Positions 57,026-64,000 of a DNA stretch of 64,000 nucleotides are shown in pieces. The position numbers were made by a program, and so were the translations under genes. The DNA comes from Prochlorococcus marinus str. MIT 9302 (GTDB taxonomy: Bacteria > Cyanobacteriota > Cyanobacteriia > PCC-6307 > Cyanobiaceae): positions 124,001-188,000 of the forward strand of contig NZ_JNAM01000006.1 in assembly GCF_000759975.1 (NCBI RefSeq), in the 5' to 3' direction. Under the pieces are notes generated by a model, which saw only the letters and a program-made list of their open reading frames with translations, did no database searches and was not told the DNA's origin. Position 1 is the stretch's first letter; each line of letters starts with the position of its first letter.

Positions 57026-59929
57026 TTATTTTAGAACCTTTTTAAGATATTTTGCTGTATGACTAGTGAGATGTGTAGCTACATCTTCAGGAATACCTTC
57101 TGCAATAATTTCCCCGCCCTTATCACCTCCATCAGGTCCTAAATCAATAATCCAATCCGAACATCTTATAACATCTAAATTATGTTCTATAACAATTACC
57201 GAATTACCTTTATCTACCAAACGTTGAATTACATCCATTAACTTATGAACATCATAAAAACTTAAACCCGTAGTAGGTTCGTCAATCAAATATAGAGTTT
57301 TTCCAGTAGCTCTTTTAGATAATTCTGTAGCCAACTTAACTCTTTGAGCCTCTCCACCAGATAATGTAGGAGCTGGTTGACCTAATTTTACATATCCTAA
57401 TCCGACATCTACTAGTGTGGATAATCTATCAGCAGCTTGAGGTATAGCAGAAAAAGTTTCTGAAGCTTGCTCAACAGTCATCTCTAAAACATCTGATATA
57501 TTAAAACCTTTGTATTTTACCTGAAGAGTTTCTCTATTAAAACGAGCTCCTTTGCATACTTCACATTGAACATAGACATCAGGTAAAAAATTCATTTCAA
57601 TAACGTTGACTCCTTGACCTTTACACGCTTCGCATCTACCTCCTTTAACATTAAAACTAAATTGGCCAGCCTGATAACCCCTTGCTTTTGCTTCAACAGT
57701 GGCAGTAAAAATCTGCCTTATAGGATCGAAAGCACCTGTATAGGTAGCTGGATTTGATCTTGGTGTTCTCCCTATTGGAGATTGATCAATAACGATAACT
57801 TTATCAATTGCCTTTATACCCTTTAACTCTTTTACCCCTTGTGGAAAAGGAACCTTTAATCCTAGAGAATGACATAAGGCAGGGTGGAGTAATTCATTTA
57901 TCAAAGTACTTTTTCCACTACCACTTACACCAGTTACAGAAACCAATCTTCCTAAAGGAAATTCTACAGATATATTCTTTAAATTATTTTTAGAACAATT
58001 ATTTAAAATTAAACTTTTTTTAACAGATGATCTACGTTCTTTTGGAGTTGGAATCGACTTCCTTCCACTAAGATATGCCCCAGTTAATGACCTATCTGAT
58101 TGCAAGACATCTTGATATGATCCTTTAGCAATAATTTCACCACCATAAACACCTGCACCTGGGCCAATATCTACTAAATAATCTGCCGATTTCATAGTGT
58201 CTTCATCATGTTCCACTACAACTAAAGTATTTCCTAAGTCTCGTAAGCTTTTTAATGTTTCTAATAATCTCTCATTATCTCTCTGGTGTAAACCAATACT
58301 TGGTTCATCTAGTACATATAAAACGCCAGTAAGGCCTGCACCTATTTGCGTAGCCAATCTAATACGCTGAGCCTCTCCACCAGACAAAGTCATGGCTGGT
58401 CTATCTAAAGTTAAATAATCTAAGCCTACGTTAATTAAAAACTTCAAACGTAAACGGATCTCTTTTAAAACCAATTCACCTATCTGCTTTTGTTTTTCAG
58501 ATAAAGATATATTTTCCTTCTTATTCTTACCTAATCCCATTATTCGCTCGATATGAGTTAAGGTTTCAGAAACGCTTATAGAAGTTAAATCAGTTATGTT
58601 GTATGGACCAAGTTTAACGGCCAAAGCCTCAGGTCTTAATCTTTTTCCAACACATGTCTTACAAGGCACTAACTCTAAGTACTTTTCTAACTTTTGTTTA
58701 ACTGATTCTCCATTAGCTTCATTCAATTGCCTTTCTAATATTGGTAAAATTCCCTCAAAAGGCCTTTCAAAACCACTAGAAGTTTTAAAACGACTATCAG
58801 CTTGAATTAATATTGGTTTATCTGATCCTAAAAGTAGAACGTTTTTTTGCAAATCAGTTAAATCTTTCCAAGGAGTTTTTAATTCAAAACCATAAGCTTG
58901 TCCTACAGAATAAAGTAAAGAAAAATAATAAGTATTATCCTTTTCACTCCAAGGCGCTATTGCAGCATAAACAGGTAATGTTTTATCAGGTATAACTCTA
59001 TCAGCAGTAAATTTTTTTAAATAACCAATACCATGGCAGTCTGGACAAGCACCATATGGGCTGTTAAACGAAAATAATCTTGGAGAAAGTTCCTCAACAA
59101 TAGAACCATGCACAGGACAAGCATAATTTTCTGAATATAATTTTTCTCTCTCTAAGTTAGGAGGTAAGTTTTCTCCTTTTTTTGGAACAACTTCTACTAT
59201 GGCTAAACCATCGCCTCTTTTGAGACAAGTTTGTAGAGAATCATTCAATCTTTCTTGTATTCCCTCTCTTGAAATTAATCTATCAACAACTACCTCAATA
59301 TTATGAATTTGATTTTTATCTAATTCAATACTATCGGCAAGTTCTCTTACTTCTCCATTAATTCTTACCCTAGCAAAGCCTTCAGCAGCTAATCCACTTA
59401 TTAATTTTGTATGCGTTCCTTTCTTCCCCCTTACAACAGGAGCCAATAATTGATACCTTGTACCTTCTGGCAAAAGAATGATTTGATCAACCATTTCATC
59501 AATTGTTTGAGGAGCAATTGGGATCCCACAGTGATGACAATGGGGCTCACCAGCACGGCCAAACAACAATCTTAGATAATCTTGTATCTCTGTTACTGTT
59601 CCAACTGTTGATCGGGGGTTATGACTTGTAGATTTTTGATCAATTGAAATAGCAGGTGACAAGCCCTCAATATTGTCAACATCTGGTTTATCTACTTGAC
59701 CCAAAAATTGCCTTGCATATGCTGAAAGACTCTCAACATATCTTCTTTGACCTTCTGCAAAAATCGTATCAAAGGCTAAAGAACTTTTACCACTTCCACT
59801 CACACCAGTAAAAACTATAAATTTATTCCTAGGGAGAGAAAGGTCAATATTTTTTAAATTATGCTGACGAGCCCCTCTAATATTGATTGAATTATCTTCT
59901 TCAAAACTATAATCAATTTTTTTAACCAT
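57026..59929 (-). CDS. uvrA: UvrABC excinuclease subunit A
   Basis: 967 residues. UvrA is the dimeric damage-recognition ATPase of nucleotide excision repair. IVFTGVSGSGKSSLAFDTIFAEGQRRY is the first Walker A; two ABC signatures (LSGGEAQRIRLATQIGAG and LSGGEAQRVKLATELSKR) and two Walker B sites (YVLDEPSIGLH, YLIDEPTTGLS) are present, with zinc-finger Cys in CHHCG and CEACKGQG. It reads toward sps, starting 53 bp after recN on the same strand; the two may share a transcript. Confidence 0.97.
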   Translation of the reverse strand: MVKKIDYSFEEDNSINIRGARQHNLKNIDLSLPRNKFIVFTGVSGSGKSSLAFDTIFAEGQRRYVESLSAYARQFLGQVDKPDVDNIEGLSPAISIDQKSTSHNPRSTVGTVTEIQDYLRLLFGRAGEPHCHHCGIPIAPQTIDEMVDQIILLPEGTRYQLLAPVVRGKKGTHTKLISGLAAEGFARVRINGEVRELADSIELDKNQIHNIEVVVDRLISREGIQERLNDSLQTCLKRGDGLAIVEVVPKKGENLPPNLEREKLYSENYACPVHGSIVEELSPRLFSFNSPYGACPDCHGIGYLKKFTADRVIPDKTLPVYAAIAPWSEKDNTYYFSLLYSVGQAYGFELKTPWKDLTDLQKNVLLLGSDKPILIQADSRFKTSSGFERPFEGILPILERQLNEANGESVKQKLEKYLELVPCKTCVGKRLRPEALAVKLGPYNITDLTSISVSETLTHIERIMGLGKNKKENISLSEKQKQIGELVLKEIRLRLKFLINVGLDYLTLDRPAMTLSGGEAQRIRLATQIGAGLTGVLYVLDEPSIGLHQRDNERLLETLKSLRDLGNTLVVVEHDEDTMKSADYLVDIGPGAGVYGGEIIAKGSYQDVLQSDRSLTGAYLSGRKSIPTPKERRSSVKKSLILNNCSKNNLKNISVEFPLGRLVSVTGVSGSGKSTLINELLHPALCHSLGLKVPFPQGVKELKGIKAIDKVIVIDQSPIGRTPRSNPATYTGAFDPIRQIFTATVEAKARGYQAGQFSFNVKGGRCEACKGQGVNVIEMNFLPDVYVQCEVCKGARFNRETLQVKYKGFNISDVLEMTVEQASETFSAIPQAADRLSTLVDVGLGYVKLGQPAPTLSGGEAQRVKLATELSKRATGKTLYLIDEPTTGLSFYDVHKLMDVIQRLVDKGNSVIVIEHNLDVIRCSDWIIDLGPDGGDKGGEIIAEGIPEDVATHLTSHTAKYLKKVLK

Positions 59930-59982
59930 GTTTAAATCTATTTATGATTTAAAAAGGTTATTATAGTGGAATTTTTGTTATT

Positions 59983-61662
59983 TTATGCAGCTGCTCTTTC
60001 GATAAGTTTAGAAGCGTAATCATTAGCTTCTTCAAACCCCCCCCCAATCAGTTCTATTAATTCATTTTTTCTTTGTTTTTTTGTTGCTAATTTTGATATT
60101 GAAGTATAAGTTAATCCATCAATTACATTCTTTTTCACTTTAAAGTGAGCCGACCCTCCAGCAGCTAAAAAAGGCTGATGTGTAATACATAAAACCTGTT
60201 GTCCCTTTGAAATTCTTTTTATTAGATCAAACAAGGAGAATAAAGATTTACCGCTTAAACCATTATCAATTTCATCTAAAAAGAAAGTATTTGTTTTTTT
60301 TGAAATACTAGATTTAATCGCTAATAAGAATCTTGACATTTCTCCACCAGAAATCACACTTGATAAGGGAGCAAGCTTCTGATCAGGATTAGCAGAAAAC
60401 AAAAAATTTATATTATCAATTCCATCGCAGGAAGGCTTACATTCGGCAAATTGAATTGAAAAATTTGCATTTTCTAATCCTAAATTGCTTAAAGTTGAAA
60501 TTACTGAATACTGTAAATTCTTAGCAATTTTTTTTCTTTCCCTAGACTGAATAGCAAATAAAGAATTTAAATTACTTTGTAAATTTTTTATTTGATCTTC
60601 CATATTGCGAATATCATTATGATGATTGTTTTTTTGAAAATATTTTTTTAATTGATCTCGCTTTTCAATTAATTGAGGTAGATCCAATGAAAAAGTTCTC
60701 TCCAAGTTTTTTAAAAAAAATAATCTTTTTTGTATTTCTGGAAGATTAGATTCGTGATTTTCTATGTCTTGTAAATATGAGTTTAATGAGAAAATTAAAT
60801 CTTCAACACCAACTTGAATATTTAATAACTTCTCTCTAAATTTTTGAATCTTTAAATCGAAATCTGCAGTTCTATTTAAAAACTTAATTGATTGATTTAT
60901 CAAATTCACCACTGATGGTTCATCATGTCTGGAATTATTTAAGTTATCTAAAGATGATTGAATTGAATTATTAATTTCGAGATTATTCACGAGTTTATTT
61001 TCTAGTGACTCTAAATATAAAATTTCATCACTGGAAATTAAGTTAGCTTCTTCTAAACTCTTCAACATTTGTTTAATTACTAAGTTATTTTCTTCCTGCT
61101 TCCTGGAAGATTCTATTTTTTCACGCATTAGTCTTTTTAAAACTTCACTTTGTCCCCATATATTTTTAATTTTTGAACTAGTATCTCTCAATTCTTGCGA
61201 ACATAAATCATCAATAATTAATCTTCTCTTCTCTAGAGAATCAAATATAAAAGTATCTGATTGACCTGCAAAATCAATCAACAAATGCCCAAGTTCTACT
61301 AATAAAAATTTATTAATTGATAAATTATTAAGGCTATATTTGGATAGGATTTTATTATTTTTTCTATAAGATGTTCTTTTAATTTTTAATTCTGAGGAAC
61401 TTTTTTGAAAACCATTACTAATTAACCAATCATTAATTTGAGAAGAAGAGGAAAATATCGCCTCAATAGCGCAAAAATCTTTTCCTGGACGTATTAAGTG
61501 TTTTAGAGGTATATTAGTTCCACCAAATAAAGCATTTAGGGAATCCAAAATTAATGATTTTCCTGAACCTGAATCCCCGGTTATGATATTCAAACCTTTT
61601 TCGAAATTAATTTCTATAATTTCTATTAAAGCAATATTTTCTATTTTTAATTGTATTAACAT
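59983..61662 (-). CDS. recN: DNA repair protein RecN
   Basis: 559 residues. RecN is an SMC-like ATPase of double-strand-break repair. Walker A NIITGDSGSGKSLILDSLNA at residues 25-44, central coiled coils (about 150-350, Lys/Glu/Leu/Asn rich), VISGGEMSRFLLAI signature, and Walker B TFFLDEIDNGLSG are visible, with FDAGHQPFL-like CITHQPFLAA near the end. A 9-G tract (60037-60045) encodes the C-terminal Gly-Gly-Gly in LIGGGFEEAND. It begins divergent from the ABC1 kinase gene. Confidence 0.94.
   Translation of the reverse strand: MLIQLKIENIALIEIIEINFEKGLNIITGDSGSGKSLILDSLNALFGGTNIPLKHLIRPGKDFCAIEAIFSSSSQINDWLISNGFQKSSSELKIKRTSYRKNNKILSKYSLNNLSINKFLLVELGHLLIDFAGQSDTFIFDSLEKRRLIIDDLCSQELRDTSSKIKNIWGQSEVLKRLMREKIESSRKQEENNLVIKQMLKSLEEANLISSDEILYLESLENKLVNNLEINNSIQSSLDNLNNSRHDEPSVVNLINQSIKFLNRTADFDLKIQKFREKLLNIQVGVEDLIFSLNSYLQDIENHESNLPEIQKRLFFLKNLERTFSLDLPQLIEKRDQLKKYFQKNNHHNDIRNMEDQIKNLQSNLNSLFAIQSRERKKIAKNLQYSVISTLSNLGLENANFSIQFAECKPSCDGIDNINFLFSANPDQKLAPLSSVISGGEMSRFLLAIKSSISKKTNTFFLDEIDNGLSGKSLFSLFDLIKRISKGQQVLCITHQPFLAAGGSAHFKVKKNVIDGLTYTSISKLATKKQRKNELIELIGGGFEEANDYASKLIERAAA
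60037..60045 (-). repeat. 9-bp G homopolymer in recN
   Basis: Nine C on the plus strand, nine G on the coding strand, giving three GGG glycine codons in frame. It is the longest G/C run I noticed in this very A+T-rich window. Confidence 0.95.
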
Positions 61663-61730
61663 GATAAATCTTCCATATAAAAAAATTAACTTCTTTTTAA
61701 AAAAAATAAAGGCTTTAAATATATAAAGTT

Positions 61731-63587
61731 ATGAAAGAAGATTTTACCGATTTTATTGAGGTATCTGGACTCTTAAATTATGACCCAGATACAATTTCTA
61801 AAATTTACAAAAAAAATCCTAAAAGACTATTAAAAAGACTTTGGCAAACGCTCATACCTATTTTTGCTTACATCTTTTCCGTTGGGTGGGATAAATTAAC
61901 TGGAAGATTAAAAAATGCACAACAAGCAAGATTTAGAGCAAGAGAATTAACAAATTTATTGGTAGAACTTGGACCTGCATTTGTTAAAGCAGGCCAAGCA
62001 TTATCAACAAGACCAGATATAATCCCAGCTATTCTTCTGGAAGAATTATCTGAATTACAAGATCAACTCCCTGGGTTTGATGGCGATAAAGCTATGGAAT
62101 TAATAGAAGAAGATTTAGGATGCAAAATAAATGAGATTTTTTTAGAAATTGATAAAGAACCAATTTCAGCTGCTTCTTTAGGGCAAGTGCATAAAGCTAA
62201 ATTAAAAAATGAAGAGATCGTTGCAATAAAAGTGCAACGACCAGGTTTAAGAGAACAAATAACCTTAGATCTTTACATAGTGAGAAATATTGCTTATTGG
62301 CTAAAAAACAATATCGGATTAATAAGAAGCGACCTCGTTGCATTAATTGACGAATTAGGCAAGAGAGTTTTTGAAGAAATGGATTATCTAAACGAAGCTG
62401 CAAATGCAGAAAAATTCAGAGATATGCATAAACATAACAAAATGATTGCCGTACCAAAAATTTATAAAGAAATAACTTCAAGAAGAGTTTTAGCAATGGA
62501 ATGGATAGACGGTACAAAATTAACAAATTTAGAAGACGTAAAAAAATTAGGAATTAATCCTGATGAAATGATTGATATAGGGGTGCAATGCAGTTTAGAA
62601 CAGCTTTTAGAACATGGTTTTTTTCATGCAGATCCACATCCAGGTAATTTATTAGCCCTTGAAGATGGTAGATTATGTTATCTAGATTTTGGAATGATGA
62701 GCGAGGTTTCCAGAGAGTCTAGATCAGGATTAATTCAAGCAGTAGTGCATTTAGTAAATAAAAACTTCGATAAATTGTCTAAAGATTTCGTAAAATTGGG
62801 ATTTTTATCAAAAGAAGTTAATCTAGAACCTATCGTTCCAGCATTTCAAGATGTTTTCATTAACGCCGTTGAACAAGGAGTTTCAAAAATGGATTTTAAA
62901 AGCGTCACCGACGATATGTCTGGTGTTATGTATAAATTCCCGTTCAAACTTCCTCCATATTATGCACTTATAATTAGGTCATTACTTACATTAGAAGGAA
63001 TAGCGTTAAGCGTAGATCCAAACTTTAAAATATTAGGCGCAGCTTATCCATATTTTGCAAGAAGATTGATGGAAGACCCTGATCCACAATTAAGGGAAAG
63101 CCTTAAAGAAATGCTTTTTGATAATAAAGAATTTAAATGGGACCGTTTAGAAGATCTACTTTCTAACGCTGCAAAGCAAACAAATCTAGATTTAGAAAAA
63201 CTTTTAGACGAAGTTATAAATCTTCTCTTTTCTCCAAATGGAGGGTTTCTTAGAAATGAGATTGTTGAAGGTTTAACAAATCAGATAGATTTACTTAGTT
63301 TAAAGATATTGAAAAGTTTAAATAACTATCTTCCACAATCAGTTAAATTTAACACTATCAACGAAAATAACAATTTGAGTGACCTTATAATGTATATAGA
63401 GCCATTGAAAAACTTTTTAGAGATTTTACAAAAAGTCCCCGGGTATTCAGTTGATATTTTTTTAAAAAGGGTTCCTCGTCTTATAAATGAGCCTTATACG
63501 AAAGAAATGGGCATAGAAATCGCAAAAAAAGTAACTGAAAAAGGAGTAGTTAGACTTGTAAAGATTGCTGCTGGTGCAAATATATAA
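61731..63587 (+). CDS. ABC1/UbiB-family atypical protein kinase
   Basis: 618 residues. GPAFVKAGQALSTRPDIIP is the K-x-G-Q ABC1 motif; ISAASLGQVHKAKL is the A-rich nucleotide loop; VAIKVQRPG holds the Lys; and FHADPHPGNLL with YLDFGMMSE give the catalytic and metal sites. Such kinases act on quinone synthesis (UbiB/Coq8) or, in plastids, on plastoquinone and tocopherol. A hydrophobic C-terminal region is absent or weak. It is divergent from recN and 1 bp from the DUF1400 gene. Confidence 0.92.
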   Translation: MKEDFTDFIEVSGLLNYDPDTISKIYKKNPKRLLKRLWQTLIPIFAYIFSVGWDKLTGRLKNAQQARFRARELTNLLVELGPAFVKAGQALSTRPDIIPAILLEELSELQDQLPGFDGDKAMELIEEDLGCKINEIFLEIDKEPISAASLGQVHKAKLKNEEIVAIKVQRPGLREQITLDLYIVRNIAYWLKNNIGLIRSDLVALIDELGKRVFEEMDYLNEAANAEKFRDMHKHNKMIAVPKIYKEITSRRVLAMEWIDGTKLTNLEDVKKLGINPDEMIDIGVQCSLEQLLEHGFFHADPHPGNLLALEDGRLCYLDFGMMSEVSRESRSGLIQAVVHLVNKNFDKLSKDFVKLGFLSKEVNLEPIVPAFQDVFINAVEQGVSKMDFKSVTDDMSGVMYKFPFKLPPYYALIIRSLLTLEGIALSVDPNFKILGAAYPYFARRLMEDPDPQLRESLKEMLFDNKEFKWDRLEDLLSNAAKQTNLDLEKLLDEVINLLFSPNGGFLRNEIVEGLTNQIDLLSLKILKSLNNYLPQSVKFNTINENNNLSDLIMYIEPLKNFLEILQKVPGYSVDIFLKRVPRLINEPYTKEMGIEIAKKVTEKGVVRLVKIAAGANI

Positions 63588-63588
63588 A

Positions 63589-64000
63589 ATGAAGTTTAGT
63601 AAAATATTAATAATTAAATTATTTTTTATTTTTATAAGTTCTCAATTAATTTTTAATGTTACAAAAGCTAATGCTGCTGAAGAAATTAAAATTATATATA
63701 GCATTTTTTCCAGAACAATTAAAGTAAATTCATTAAAAGATTTTGCTCAAGAAGGTAATTCAACTAAAAAATTAAAAAGAATTTTAAAAGCAACTGGGTA
63801 TAAAGATAAAGAAATTAGATCAGTATTAAGTAAGAATTTCGAGATTCCAATTACGATTGCAAGCAAATTAGTATATTCAGAAATTGGAAATGTTTTTTTA
63901 ACAAGACTTTCCTCTATAATCCACCCGCCCAGAGCAGATGATGAAAGAACGGGTATGTTGGCCCTTAGAGCAAGTTTAGTTCAAGGAATTAACATAGGAA
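63589..64000 (+). CDS. DUF1400-type secreted alpha/beta hydrolase (5' part, cut by window edge)
   Basis: 137 codons from the ATG at 63589, open to the window edge. It has a signal peptide (hydrophobic KILIIKLFFIFISSQLIF, then an A-N-A-A-E-E cleavage-like site near residue 29), then IKIIYSIFSRTIKVNSLKDF and LSKNFEIPITIASKLVYSEI. Cyanobacterial alpha/beta hydrolases often carry this DUF1400 segment ahead of the catalytic domain. The catalytic part is beyond the window, so the assignment rests on this N-terminal pattern. Confidence 0.7.
   Translation, partial: MKFSKILIIKLFFIFISSQLIFNVTKANAAEEIKIIYSIFSRTIKVNSLKDFAQEGNSTKKLKRILKATGYKDKEIRSVLSKNFEIPITIASKLVYSEIGNVFLTRLSSIIHPPRADDERTGMLALRASLVQGINIG

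Overview
The window looks like a stretch of core chromosome from a marine picocyanobacterium, most likely Prochlorococcus of a high-light-adapted clade. The grounds are very high A+T, coding density near the maximum (no gap over 300 bp lacks a gene), A/T-ending codons, and a gene set typical of that group: sqdB/sqdX sulfolipid synthesis, a minimal sucrose-phosphate synthase, DUF3134, DUF1400, an ABC1 kinase, a DUF98 chorismate lyase and a group-2 sigma factor. The genus is recognised from protein content; the clade is an inference. I see no IS element, prophage, integrase, CRISPR array, rRNA or plasmid gene.

Layout. 1-6.5 kb: end of a GT2 glycosyltransferase and a SpoIID-like protein (minus); then rpmI-rplT, a TPR protein, thiG and the sulfolipid pair sqdB-sqdX. 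6.5-12.2 kb (minus): a small orphan protein and a run made of an XRE-like protein, a PLP lyase, gcvH and gcvP. 12.3-17.7 kb (plus): acyl-lipid desaturase, rplI, dnaB, mnmG, chorismate lyase. 17.7-24.9 kb: an acidic/basic protein, a SprT-like protease, a membrane-anchored small protein, an ATP-dependent DNA ligase, a short orphan ORF, a DedA/TVP38 membrane protein, valS, an A-type Fe-S protein and tRNA-Val. 25-35.8 kb (plus): mazG-speE-speB-gcvT-aspS-pyrG, then queE-queC-pabB-pabC. 35.8-47.8 kb: cobA, an MFS carrier, ppk, a sigma factor, a phytol-kinase-like protein, DAHP synthase, acnB, a ClC transporter and purU. 47.9-64 kb: an FAD oxidoreductase, dnaK, aroE, rpsF, argG, two small proteins, mraY, an orphan protein overlapping sps, uvrA, recN, the ABC1 kinase and a truncated DUF1400 gene.

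How the genes fit together. Glycine and one-carbon metabolism is represented by gcvT, gcvH, gcvP and purU. Aromatic and folate branches include DAHP synthase, aroE, pabB, pabC and chorismate lyase. Queuosine genes sit beside the p-aminobenzoate genes. sqdB/sqdX (phosphate-free membrane lipid) and ppk (polyphosphate) concern phosphorus economy. mnmG, queE/queC, valS, aspS and tRNA-Val serve translation; uvrA, recN, dnaB and the ligase serve DNA maintenance.

Compaction is the main structural theme. Adjacent genes often overlap by 1-17 bp, and five convergent pairs overlap tail to tail by 4, 8, 24, 28 and 109 bp. I did not find a clear new multi-gene system. The best leads are the XRE-like protein upstream of the PLP-lyase/glycine-cleavage run, the phage-like ATP ligase, the sucrose-phosphate synthase with no phosphatase domain, a tRNA-Val with a T-stem mismatch, a trinucleotide repeat coding both ends of a convergent pair, and a 9-G tract in recN.
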